Below are positions 5,242 through 12,144 of a DNA stretch of 13,510 nt, in pieces. Position numbers and translations under genes: made by a program. The notes beneath the pieces are model-generated. The model was given only the letters and a program-made list of their open reading frames with translations. It searched no databases and was not told the origin of the DNA. Origin of the DNA: Spirochaetaceae bacterium (lineage in GTDB: Bacteria > Spirochaetota > Spirochaetia > Treponematales > Breznakiellaceae); contig JAIRXO010000009.1 in assembly GCA_031268255.1 (NCBI GenBank), positions 1 through 13,510 on the forward strand. The letters run 5' to 3'. Positions within the stretch are counted from its first letter, which is position 1. Every line of letters begins with the position of its first letter.

Positions 5242-6480
5242 ATGAAAGAAATCAAGGGCGGCGTATGCGCGGCCAGGGGCTTCCGGGCGGGCGGCGTATG
5301 GTGCGGTATCAAGGCGTCGGACAGAAAACGGGATTTGGGCCTGATCTATTCTGAAAAAACCTGCACAGCCGCGGCGCTGTTTACCACGAATCTGGTTAAG
5401 GCGGCGAGTGTTCTGGTAAGCGCCGAACATCTCAAACGGGGACGCCTTCATGGGGTCATCGCCAACTCAGGCAACGCCAACGCCTGTACCGGCGAAGCGG
5501 GGATACAGGCCGCCAGGCGCATGGCCGCCCTTGCCGCCGACGAATTTGCCCTGAGCCCCGGTGATTTTGCCGTTGCCTCCACAGGGGTTATCGGCGTTCC
5601 CCTTCCCATAGAAAAAATAGAGGCGGCGGTGCCTTCCCTGGTTAATGCCCTGAACAATGAACAGGCGGGCCATGACGCCGCCCTCGAAGCCATCATGACC
5701 ACCGATACCCGGCGCAAGGATATAGCCGTAGAATGTGAAATCGCCGGAAAGGCCGTGCGTTTCGGCGCCATGACCAAGGGTTCGGGAATGATACACCCCA
5801 GCATGGCGACCATGCTGTGTTTTATAAGCACCGACTGCGCCATACGCGGGGAACTCCTTGACCGCGCCCTCAGAAAAGCGGCGGGGCTTTCCTTTAACCG
5901 GTTGAGCGTTGACGGCGATACTTCCACCAATGACATGGTGCTTGTCATGGCTAACGGCGCGTCAGGAAACGAGCCAATAGAGGCGGAAGGTTCTGACTAT
6001 AAAATATTTGAAGAAACCCTGACTTTTCTCTGCGTAAAACTTGCCAGGGCCATGGCCCGGGACGGCGAAGGGGCGACAAAACTGGTAACCGTAAAAGTTT
6101 CCGGCGCCGGAAGCGAGGCCGAAGCGGAAACCCTGGCAAAGTCTGTGGTTTCCTCAAGCCTCGTCAAGGCCGCCTGTTTTGGCGCCGATGCCAACTGGGG
6201 CAGGGTGTTGTGCGCCATGGGGTATGCGGGCGTTTCATTTAACCCCGATGAGACCAGCGTGGATTTTGCCGGAACAGCGGGCGGTAAAAACGCCGGCCTC
6301 ATCACTGTTTTCAAAAACGGGATACCGGTGAAATTTTCCGAGGAAGAGGCAAAGCGCGTTTTGTCCGGCGAAGAAATCGAAATCCGTATCAGCGCCGGCA
6401 GCGGCAGCGGTTTCGCCGAGGTCTGGGGCTGCGATCTCAGCTATGATTATGTTAAGATAAACGGTGATTACCGGTCATAA
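5242..6480 (+). CDS. argJ: Glutamate N-acetyltransferase / ornithine acetyltransferase
   Basis: ArgJ transfers the acetyl group of N-acetylornithine to glutamate, closing the acetyl cycle, and in bifunctional members also acetylates glutamate with acetyl-CoA. The 412-residue length is typical. The self-cleavage site KGSGMIHPSMATML at 179-192 gives cleavage between A189 and T190, T190 being the N-terminal nucleophile of the beta chain. ANSGNANACTG (74-84) and ASTGVIG (112-118, oxyanion region) are conserved. The C-terminus ends in the usual DLSYDYVKINGDYRS form. The SD GGGAGG lies just before ATG 5242. No argA or argE is visible and none is needed for cyclic synthesis. Mono- versus bifunctionality cannot be read from the sequence. 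Confidence 0.96.
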   Translation: MKEIKGGVCAARGFRAGGVWCGIKASDRKRDLGLIYSEKTCTAAALFTTNLVKAASVLVSAEHLKRGRLHGVIANSGNANACTGEAGIQAARRMAALAADEFALSPGDFAVASTGVIGVPLPIEKIEAAVPSLVNALNNEQAGHDAALEAIMTTDTRRKDIAVECEIAGKAVRFGAMTKGSGMIHPSMATMLCFISTDCAIRGELLDRALRKAAGLSFNRLSVDGDTSTNDMVLVMANGASGNEPIEAEGSDYKIFEETLTFLCVKLARAMARDGEGATKLVTVKVSGAGSEAEAETLAKSVVSSSLVKAACFGADANWGRVLCAMGYAGVSFNPDETSVDFAGTAGGKNAGLITVFKNGIPVKFSEEEAKRVLSGEEIEIRISAGSGSGFAEVWGCDLSYDYVKINGDYRS

Positions 6481-6491
6481 GGAGGTGTGTA

Positions 6492-6800
6492 ATGATACAT
6501 GTAGTAGTAACGTTTACCATCAAGGACGGAATGATGGACAAGTATCTTGAAGGAATCAAAAAACTCCGTCCCCTGGTACTGGCCGAAAAGGGCTGTGTTG
6601 AATATACCTATATACGGGAAACAAAATCCCCCCTGTCCATACAGGAACCCGTACAGGACAACAGGCTCACCCTTGTCGAAAAGTGGGAATCCCCCGAAGC
6701 CCTGGAAACCCACCTTAAATCGCCCCACATGGCCGAGTATACCAAACTGCTTGGCCCCATGCGCTCAGGTTCTTCCGCCAGGGTAGGGGAGGCCGTCTAG
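6492..6800 (+). CDS. Antibiotic biosynthesis monooxygenase (ABM)-domain protein
   Basis: A 102-residue protein matching the ferredoxin-like ABM/YgiN fold (PF03992): strand MIHVVVTFTIKDG, helix MDKYLEGIKKLRPLVLAEKGC, strand VEYTYIRET, strand NRLTLVEKWESPEALETHL, then SPHMAEYTKLLGPM, with the typical SPHM motif and aromatic residues. Family members are small dimeric cofactor-free monooxygenases, quinol oxidases or dehalogenation and stress factors, so the substrate cannot be predicted. A strong AAGGAGG lies upstream of ATG 6492. It starts 11 bp after argJ and ends 1 bp before the argB ATG, so it is co-transcribed and perhaps translationally coupled with arginine genes, an unusual place for the family. 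No arginine-related role is known to me. Confidence 0.85.
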   Translation: MIHVVVTFTIKDGMMDKYLEGIKKLRPLVLAEKGCVEYTYIRETKSPLSIQEPVQDNRLTLVEKWESPEALETHLKSPHMAEYTKLLGPMRSGSSARVGEAV

Positions 6801-6801
6801 T

Positions 6802-7671
6802 ATGGACGGCAGCAGCCAGGACAGGGCCGGCATACTTGTCCACGCGCTCCCCTATATTCAGCGGTACAGGGGGAAAACCGTCGTGGTCAAGTATGGCGGC
6901 AATGCCATGATTTCGCCGGAACTCAAGGCGGCGGTGATTCAGGATATAGTACTCATGGCCTGCGTGGGCATCAGGACCGTGCTGGTTCACGGCGGCGGCC
7001 CCGAGATAGATATGCTCCTCAAAAAAACCGGCAAGGAAAGCCGTTTTGTCGGCGGGCTCAGGTATACCGATGATGAAACCATGGAACTGGTGCAAATGGT
7101 ACTGGCCGGCAAGGTGAACAAGGACATAGTCAGCCTTATCCAGCAGGCAGGAGGCCAGGCCCTGGGACTCTGCGGCATAGACGGCTCCCTCCTCGAAGGC
7201 GTGCGCTACAGCGCCGAAAACGCCGACCTGGGCCTTGTAGGCGAAATAACCAAAGTCAATACCGGCCTGCTTGAGACAGTCCTGGGCGGCGGCTATATAC
7301 CGGTAGTTTCCACCGTGGCCATAGGCACGGAAAACGATGCCGGCCAGAGCCTCAATATCAACGCCGATACCGCCGCGGCAAAAATAGCCGCCGCGCTCAA
7401 GGCGGAAAAACTTCTCCTCATGACCGATGTCCGGGGCGTACTCAAGGATGTCAACGACCCCGCCTCGCTTCTCAGGGTCATCTACCGGGGAGAACTGGAC
7501 AATCTTAAACGGCAGGGCATCGTAAGCGAGGGCATGATACCCAAGGTTGAATGTTGCTGCCTTGCCCTGGACGACGGAGTCTCCCGCACCCACATCATTG
7601 ACGGCAGATCACCCCATGCCCTTCTTATCGAACTTTTTACCGATGAAGGCATAGGAACCATGATTGTATAA
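6802..7671 (+). CDS. argB: Acetylglutamate kinase
   Basis: ArgB phosphorylates N-acetylglutamate with ATP, the usual control step of the cyclic pathway. The 289-residue protein has KYGGNAM at 30-36 (phosphate-binding lysine K30), VHGGGPEI at 62-69 (glycine-rich loop), GGLRYTD at 84-90, the NINADTAAAKIAAALKAEKL substrate/ATP region and EGMIPKV near the C-terminus. It carries an N-terminal helix of about 25 residues (ILVHALPYIQRYRGK) before the first strand. Such an extension is present in arginine-inhibited hexameric enzymes (family knowledge), so feedback inhibition by arginine is plausible. ATG 6802 comes 1 bp after the ABM stop; GGGGAGG in that gene's end may serve as SD. Confidence 0.96.
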   Translation: MDGSSQDRAGILVHALPYIQRYRGKTVVVKYGGNAMISPELKAAVIQDIVLMACVGIRTVLVHGGGPEIDMLLKKTGKESRFVGGLRYTDDETMELVQMVLAGKVNKDIVSLIQQAGGQALGLCGIDGSLLEGVRYSAENADLGLVGEITKVNTGLLETVLGGGYIPVVSTVAIGTENDAGQSLNINADTAAAKIAAALKAEKLLLMTDVRGVLKDVNDPASLLRVIYRGELDNLKRQGIVSEGMIPKVECCCLALDDGVSRTHIIDGRSPHALLIELFTDEGIGTMIV

Positions 7672-7692
7672 TTGTATAGAAGAAGGAATACC

Positions 7693-8880
7693 ATGAGCGA
7701 TTTTTTTATGAACACCTATCACCGGCTGTCCCCCGTATTTTCCGAAGGAAAAGGATCGTGGCTTACCGATATACAGGGGAGAAAATTTCTTGATTTTACT
7801 TCGGGCATCGCGGTAAACTGCCTCGGCCACGGCTACGCGCCCCTGGTTGAGGCCCTTTCCCGCCAGGCTTCCCGCCTCATACACACGTCAAATTATTTTC
7901 AGAGCGATATTGCCTGCGCCTTTGCCGAACGGCTCGTGAAAGCCTGTTCCGTCGCCGGAATGAAGAAAGTCTTTCTCGCCAACTCAGGCGCCGAGGCCAA
8001 CGAAGGCGCCTGCAAGATAGCCCGGAAATATTCATCCGAAAAATACGGCGCCGGACGGCACAAAATAATTACCCTCAAAGGGAGTTTTCACGGGAGAACC
8101 ATCACAACCCTTGCCGCCACAGGACAGGACAAATTCCACAAAAAATTCGGACCCTTTACCGAAGGTTTCGCGTATATAAGCGGAGGAGATATTCAGGCCC
8201 TGGAAACCGCACTCGACAACTCAGTATGCGGCCTCCTCATGGAAATCATACAGGGAGAAAGCGGCATACTGCCCCAGAACGAAGAATTTGTAAAAACAGC
8301 GGCCCGGCTCTGCGCCGAGCGGGACATACTGCTTATCGTTGACGAAATCCAGAGCGGCGTAGGACGGACAGGAACCTTCCTGGCCTGTGAAGACTACGGA
8401 GTAAAACCCGACCTGGTTACCCTTGCCAAGGGCCTTGCCGGAGGCATCCCCATAGGCGCCGTCCTTGGCGGTGAAAAAACCGCCGGAGTCTTTGAACAGG
8501 GCGACCACGGCTCCACCTTTGGCGGAAACGCCCTCGCCGCCGCCGGAGGACTTGTAGTACTCGAAACCGTTGACCAAAAAGATTTTCTCCGTGGGATACA
8601 GAACAAGGGCGGCAGGATACTGTCCGCCATCTCATCCTGGAACCACCCGAAAATAACCGCGCTGCGGGGCAAAGGACTTATGACAGGCATTGACATCAGC
8701 GTCGAAGCCTGGCCCCTGCTCGAAGCAGCCATAGCCAGAGCAGACGGGACACGCAGCGGCCTCCTCATACTCAGCGCCGGCCCCAAAACCCTGCGCCTCC
8801 TCCCCCCCTATACCATCAGCACCGGCGAAATAGACGAGGGCCTTGCCATCCTCAAGGAAACCCTTGACGCGGATGCTTGA
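7693..8880 (+). CDS. argD: Acetylornithine aminotransferase
   Basis: A PLP-dependent class III aminotransferase converting N-acetylglutamate semialdehyde plus glutamate to N-acetylornithine. I chose ATG 7693 because AGAAGGA (7680-7686) is 6 bp upstream; an in-frame TTG at 7672 lies within the SD region and is rejected. The 395-residue product has the phosphate-binding NSGAEANEGACKIARK (97-112), SFHGRT (131-136), the PLP-aspartate motif VDEIQSGVGRTG (216-227), the Schiff-base lysine K246 in LAKGLAGGIPIGA, and HGSTFGGN. It could also act on succinyl-diaminopimelate, as ArgD/DapC enzymes often do. Fourth enzyme gene of the operon; 21 bp after argB. Confidence 0.95.
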   Translation: MSDFFMNTYHRLSPVFSEGKGSWLTDIQGRKFLDFTSGIAVNCLGHGYAPLVEALSRQASRLIHTSNYFQSDIACAFAERLVKACSVAGMKKVFLANSGAEANEGACKIARKYSSEKYGAGRHKIITLKGSFHGRTITTLAATGQDKFHKKFGPFTEGFAYISGGDIQALETALDNSVCGLLMEIIQGESGILPQNEEFVKTAARLCAERDILLIVDEIQSGVGRTGTFLACEDYGVKPDLVTLAKGLAGGIPIGAVLGGEKTAGVFEQGDHGSTFGGNALAAAGGLVVLETVDQKDFLRGIQNKGGRILSAISSWNHPKITALRGKGLMTGIDISVEAWPLLEAAIARADGTRSGLLILSAGPKTLRLLPPYTISTGEIDEGLAILKETLDADA

Positions 8881-8916
8881 CGGATTCTCCGGCGCTTCAT
8901 ATACTGAATTTTCCTG

Positions 8917-9330
8917 ATGGACCTACGGTACACAACCCTTTGCCTGCACGCTCCCCTCTATTATGTTCCTGATGCCGCGCTCAGGCCCTTTTGTTATCCC
9001 GAAGGGGACATTGTCATGGCTTTTGATCTTGATGCCGGAACAGGGAGGAGTATTGAACCTGATGAAGCGCGCTATCTGGCCGAACCGGTCTGGCTGGGCA
9101 GATCCGCTTTGCCTGTACCGGAGGGGCCGGGGGCCTTCTGCATACCCAAAGGCATGTATTTTTTCGCGCAGACGAGGGAACTGCCCGGAAGGGACGGGTG
9201 GATACATCTTGCCGTTGAGGTGCAGAAAGAGGGGCTCTGGCAGAGAAAGAACCTGGGCAGGCGTCTCTATCTCCGTACTGTCCACGAGGACGGCGGCGCC
9301 GCCGCCCAGATATTCAGGGAATGTTTCTGA
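8917..9330 (+). CDS. Conserved-looking protein of unknown function
   Basis: A 137-residue, probably soluble protein I do not recognise. It has no signal peptide or membrane segment. It begins MDLRYTTLCLHAPLYYVPDA, has FCYPEGDIVMAFDLDAG at 25-41, a Pro/Gly-rich middle (about 80-100), GMYFFAQTREL, and a basic KNLGRRLYLRTVHEDG near the end; composition suggests a small beta-rich fold. ATG 8917 has no good SD, so an internal ATG at 9016 remains possible. It lies 36 bp after argD on the same strand with no terminator between, so it may be the last gene of the arg transcript. It is convergent with the next gene (6 bp gap). GC-rich codon use matches the neighbours, supporting a real gene. Confidence 0.6.
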   Translation: MDLRYTTLCLHAPLYYVPDAALRPFCYPEGDIVMAFDLDAGTGRSIEPDEARYLAEPVWLGRSALPVPEGPGAFCIPKGMYFFAQTRELPGRDGWIHLAVEVQKEGLWQRKNLGRRLYLRTVHEDGGAAAQIFRECF

Positions 9331-9336
9331 CTATAA

Positions 9337-10029
9337 TTACAGCCGTACCGCTTCGACCATGTAGCGTATGTCGGAGCCGTTTTCGCCCTGTTTGCGCATT
9401 TCAATCACAAAAATAAGGGAGCCGTCATGGGGGGCTATCATGGCTTTCCTGATGCGGTACGAGGCGATCATGGGCCGTTTTAGCTGGGGGGTTCCCACCA
9501 CATAGGTTTTGGTTCCCCGGCTGTCCGTTCTTTCAAGATTGATATAGAACGATGACGCGAGCGATGAGGATGAGCCTTCCACAGTGGAGACCAGGGACGC
9601 CCGGTAATTCGCCTGGGCTTCAAAATCCCTGAATTCTATGGTCTGGCCGCTGCCGCCGTCCTCCCCGTTAAGGGAGACGTACAGGGGCTGGCTCTGAAAA
9701 AGAAAATCAACGCCGTGGCGCTCGGCAAGGGCGGCGTTACGGGCAATGAGCCTGAAAAGGGCTCCCGAACCGTCCTGTCCTGCCGCGACCGGGGCGGTAT
9801 GGACATAGGAGATTCTTCCGCCGGGGACAAAATTGTTGTTCGGCACGTCGACAATAAACAAATCAGCCCAGGGCCTCAGTGTTCGTGATTGAATACCGTA
9901 TTGGGCAAAAATGTATACTGTACCGTCAGGGGAAAAACCAAGGTCCACATACGAAGCGGCGTCTCCTGCCCAAAGCCCGGAAAGAAAAGTCAGGGTTATG
10001 AGTAAAAGGATAAGTATCTTCTTATACAT
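9337..10029 (-). CDS. Secreted protein, probably DUF2259-like
   Basis: A 230-residue protein with a clear signal peptide (MYKKILILLLITLTFLSGLWAG, cleavage near residue 21-24). The mature start SYVDLGFSPDGTVYIFAQYG followed by ADLFIVDVPNNNFVPGGRI resembles, from memory, the predicted secreted DUF2259 family; this was not checked by search. The C-terminal half is beta-rich (FYINLERTDSRGTKTYVVGT, then LIFVIEMRKQ). AAGGAGA 5 bp upstream of ATG 10029 supports the start. It is convergent with the preceding gene and divergent from the membrane protein gene at 10108. Likely periplasmic; role unknown. Confidence 0.72.
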   Translation of the reverse strand: MYKKILILLLITLTFLSGLWAGDAASYVDLGFSPDGTVYIFAQYGIQSRTLRPWADLFIVDVPNNNFVPGGRISYVHTAPVAAGQDGSGALFRLIARNAALAERHGVDFLFQSQPLYVSLNGEDGGSGQTIEFRDFEAQANYRASLVSTVEGSSSSLASSFYINLERTDSRGTKTYVVGTPQLKRPMIASYRIRKAMIAPHDGSLIFVIEMRKQGENGSDIRYMVEAVRL

Positions 10030-10107
10030 CCAGTTCTCCTTGTTTTATTTTCGGCTTTCCCGGTATGGGACTTGAGAGAAGGCGGGACTTTCAATTATGC
10101 TTACCCC

Positions 10108-10941
10108 ATGACCCTTTTACAGCGGAACCGTCTCTTTAAGATTGAAATATGTTTTGCCGCCCTGGCGCTTTTTATGATGCTGGTTATCGCTCTGGCGGTC
10201 CTGCACGCGGCTCCCCAGACCGTGGCGGCGGCGGTGCGCCGGGCGCCTGGCGCGCTGCAGCCCCTCTTGACCCGTCTTTCCGGCCCCTGGCCCTACGCGC
10301 CCCTGGTGTCCATGCTTCTTGCCAGTATCTATGCCCTGGCCACCCTGATACTCATTTTAAATTTTTTTGAAAAAACCAATTCGCCTGAGATAATCTTTTT
10401 CGCCATGTTTGTTTTTTCCTTCAGTTTTGAACTTGTCCGCAGCATACTCCTCCTCAGGGAGACCCTGTTTTTGTCCCAGGTATACCTGATAATTGCCTCG
10501 CGGATACTGTATTTTGGCCGGTATTTCGGGGTTTTTTGTCTTTTTGGGGCGAGCGTGTACGCGGCGGGCCTTGACATACAAAAGCACGGAAACGTCCTTT
10601 TAATCGCCGTCATCATTACCCTGCTCATCGTCATCGGCATGCCCATAGACAGTCTGGCCTGGAATTCCAGCCTGTCCATGCTTTCAGGCTATGATTCAAT
10701 GTTTCGCCTGGCCCAGGCGGGAATAGTGATTATCACCCTCCTGAGCTTCTTTGTCTCCGCCTATACCCAGCGTTCAAAAGAATATTTCTTTATAGCCTGC
10801 GGCATGGTCCTGACCCTGCTGGGCAGGAACATACTCCTTGCCGCCGACACCATCGCGGCCCTCCCCCTGGGCATAGTCTTTCTGTGCCTGGGAACCTGGA
10901 TCGCCTGTGTCCAGCTTCATTATGTGTACCTCTGGCTTTGA
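10108..10941 (+). CDS. Polytopic membrane protein of unknown function
   Basis: A 277-residue integral membrane protein with about seven to eight hydrophobic segments. They begin near IEICFAALALFMMLVIALAV, SMLLASIYALATLILILNFF, IIFFAMFVFSFSFELVRSIL, ASRILYFGRYFGVFCLFGAS, VLLIAVIITLLIVIGMPI, IVIITLLSFFVSAYT, YFFIACGMVLTLLGRNILLA and LPLGIVFLCLGTWIACVQLH. I see no kinase, cyclase or transporter motif; the layout resembles a 7TM sensor-like module without an output domain. The start is uncertain: ATG 10108 lacks an SD, and TTG 10072 would add 12 residues. It is divergent from the secreted protein gene, with under 80 bp between. Confidence 0.7.
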   Translation: MTLLQRNRLFKIEICFAALALFMMLVIALAVLHAAPQTVAAAVRRAPGALQPLLTRLSGPWPYAPLVSMLLASIYALATLILILNFFEKTNSPEIIFFAMFVFSFSFELVRSILLLRETLFLSQVYLIIASRILYFGRYFGVFCLFGASVYAAGLDIQKHGNVLLIAVIITLLIVIGMPIDSLAWNSSLSMLSGYDSMFRLAQAGIVIITLLSFFVSAYTQRSKEYFFIACGMVLTLLGRNILLAADTIAALPLGIVFLCLGTWIACVQLHYVYLWL

Positions 10942-10965
10942 GCGCTTCGATCCCGCCTGGTTCGC

Positions 10966-10982
10966 GCGGGGTCATGCCCCGC
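10966..10982. terminator. GC-rich hairpin between convergent genes
   Basis: GCGGGG (10966-10971), loop TCATG, CCCCGC (10977-10982), in the 45-bp gap between the ends of convergent genes. The position suits bidirectional termination, but neither side has a T-run, so factor-independent termination is doubtful. Confidence 0.35.
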
Positions 10983-10986
10983 AAGC

Positions 10987-11574
10987 TCAGACAGCGCAGG
11001 CTAACGCAAGGGTTACGGCAAGGCCCGTTACCAGGGGAATGGCAAGATTGTCGTAGTCCCCAAGAGGAAGCGCCTCAACCAGCGCCGCCGCCAGGGCTCC
11101 AATGAGGGCGGGCCGTATACCCCTTGTAACCAGATATGCCGAAACCAGGACAGCGGCAAAACACACACAGGACCCTTCCACGCTTTTCCCGAAAAGAAAA
11201 GACGGCCTGAGACGCCCCCAGAGCCTTCCGGCCAGACTCGAAAGCCCGTCGCCAAAAGCCAGGGCGTAAATTGCCGTGGCCGCCGCGGGAGGGGGAAACA
11301 GGAGCAGGGCCAAAAGCGCGCCCAACCCCAGAGTTACCGGCCCCAGCACAAAACGCCCCTGGTCCCGCTTCCTCATAGCCATCGCGGTAAGAGACGAAAC
11401 CACGGGAATTTTTATCCCGTTAAAACGGAACAACTCAAAAACAACATAAGCCAGCGTACCCCCCGCCAACAGACCCACGGTCAGGATACGATTAAATGCC
11501 ACCAAAGGAACACTCAGGGCAATGAGAAGATGAATCAATTTGCGGATCAGTTCAGTCCTGATTTTTTTCAGCAT
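10987..11574 (-). CDS. DGK1/SEC59/VTE5-family CTP-dependent lipid kinase
   Basis: A 195-residue membrane protein with the hallmarks of the CTP-dependent diacylglycerol/dolichol/phytol kinase family: basic N-terminus RTELIRKLIHLLIAL (6-20), GRFVLGPVTLGLGALLALLL (73-92), ALAFGDGLSSLAGRLWGR (104-121), KSVEGSCVCFA (130-140) and LVEALPLGDYDNLAIPL near the end. These short Asp/Gly/Lys loops between transmembrane segments form the conserved CTP-transfer region. It probably phosphorylates a lipid alcohol (diacylglycerol or a prenol) in the inner membrane; the substrate cannot be told. It may have been called phosphatidate cytidylyltransferase in older annotation. ATG 11574 has a weak AGAGG upstream. 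Confidence 0.85.
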   Translation of the reverse strand: MLKKIRTELIRKLIHLLIALSVPLVAFNRILTVGLLAGGTLAYVVFELFRFNGIKIPVVSSLTAMAMRKRDQGRFVLGPVTLGLGALLALLLFPPPAAATAIYALAFGDGLSSLAGRLWGRLRPSFLFGKSVEGSCVCFAAVLVSAYLVTRGIRPALIGALAAALVEALPLGDYDNLAIPLVTGLAVTLALACAV

Positions 11575-11662
11575 CCGGCCTCTTTACCGCCACTATACAT
11601 CCAGAAACGCATTAGGGCAATGAGCGCATGGCGGACCACGAAACCACACCACTCAAAAAGGC

Positions 11663-11691
11663 TTTACTTTCATCAATAAAACAGCTATAGT
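11663..11691 (+). promoter_or_regulatory. tRNA-Val promoter
   Basis: TTTACT (11663-11668) and TATAGT (11686-11691, 5 of 6 consensus) lie exactly 17 bp apart. Initiation near 11698 would leave a leader of about 38 nt before the mature tRNA. The rest of 11575-11735 shows no gene. Confidence 0.6.
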
Positions 11692-11735
11692 AGTGCTTCA
11701 GCGGGAGGTGCGCACACCGGCGCCCCTCTCGATGC

Positions 11736-11807
11736 GGACGATTAACTCAGCGGGAGAGTGCTACCTTCACACGGTAGAAGTCACTGGTTCAAATCCAGTA
11801 TCGTCCA
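11736..11807 (+). tRNA. tRNA-Val (anticodon CAC)
   Basis: A complete 72-nt cloverleaf: acceptor GGACGAT/ATCGTCC (7 bp), D stem ACTC/GAGT with a 7-nt loop, anticodon stem CTACC/GGTAG (11761-11765/11773-11777) with loop TTCACAC and anticodon CAC at 11768-11770, variable AAGTC, T stem ACTGG/CCAGT with loop TTCAAAT, discriminator A at 11807. CCA is not encoded. It decodes GUG valine codons. Its 3' end is duplicated downstream at 11958-12000. Confidence 0.96.
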
Positions 11808-11832
11808 CAAATTTAAATCACTGCGGCAAAAG
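11790..11832 (+). repeat. 43-bp direct repeat, left copy (tRNA-Val 3' end)
   Basis: Identical to 11958-12000 over 43 bp (offset 168). It begins in the T-loop, includes the 3' T-stem, the acceptor strand and discriminator, and runs 25 bp past the tRNA. A repeat of a tRNA 3' end is the classical form of an attachment site, but no integrase is present. Confidence 0.95.
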
Positions 11833-11957
11833 CTGGATTTGAACCGGAGCCCCGTGCCCCAAGAAGGCGTAAGCCTTTGCGGGGTTGAGGCGCAGGACGC
11901 GCCGAAAGGGGCGGAGGCGGGCTGGAGGGAGCGGACAGGAAGTCCGCGACTGGAAGC
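11833..11957. repeat. GC-rich structured element inserted behind tRNA-Val
   Basis: A 125-bp GC-rich stretch between AT-rich copies of the tRNA 3' end. Perfect stem-loops: AAGGC-GTAA-GCCTT (11864-11877), enclosed by CCCC 11857-11860 and GGGG 11881-11884; GGCGC-AGGAC-GCGCC (11889-11903); GCGGAC-AGGAA-GTCCGC (11931-11947). Its left end CTGGATTTG (11833-11841) is the inverted complement of CAAATCCAG (11958-11966). The left 15 bp match the tRNA T-arm in inverted orientation at 14 of 15 positions. It could be a MITE-like repeat, a remnant of an integrated element or a structured RNA. No convincing protein is encoded. Confidence 0.65.
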
Positions 11958-12000
11958 CAAATCCAGTATCGTCCACAAATTTAAATCACTGCGGCAAAAG
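11958..12000 (+). repeat. 43-bp direct repeat, right copy
   Basis: Exact copy of 11790-11832. Just before it, ACTGG (11949-11953) can pair with CCAGT (11963-11967), so a T-arm-like hairpin with an altered 9-nt loop is rebuilt. The rest of the tRNA is absent, so this is a tRNA fragment, not a gene. Confidence 0.95.
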
Positions 12001-12010
12001 AAAATAACAC

Positions 12011-12144
12011 TTCAAAAATTTTGAAATTTTAGCCGATTTCAAAACTCGGTTAGTTTTGAAATCGGCTTTGGAAAAAGCGGCTTATGACCGCTTTTTCCTC
12101 TAAATCTAAGGTTGCGATTTCAAAATCTGACATTTTGAAATCGC
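12011..12144. repeat. Cluster of four perfect palindromes
   Basis: Four perfect stem-loops in 134 bp: TTCAAAA-A-TTTTGAA (12011-12025); AGCCGATTTCAAAAC with its complement across a 7-nt loop (12031-12067, 15 bp); GGAAAAAGCGG with complement (12070-12098, 11 bp); GCGATTTCAAAAT with complement across CTGAC (12114-12144, 13 bp). The second and fourth share the core GATTTCAAAA, and the first its inner part, so they look like one family. They could end tRNA transcription, but the T-runs that follow are short. Confidence 0.7.

Noticed and set aside
6715..7593. 292-codon open frame on the minus strand opposite argB
   Set aside because: It is fully antisense to a clear argB gene, has no recognisable domain or SD, and long antisense frames are expected from GC-rich codon bias. 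The same applies to antisense frames over argC, argJ, argD and the vWA gene.
11958..12000. Second tRNA gene at the right repeat copy
   Set aside because: Only the T-arm 3' half and acceptor strand are present; the D and anticodon arms are missing.
11758..12024. 88-codon open frame across tRNA-Val and the repeat
   Set aside because: It starts inside the tRNA anticodon arm and repeats the same peptide stretch because of the direct repeat. It is a by-product of a non-coding region.
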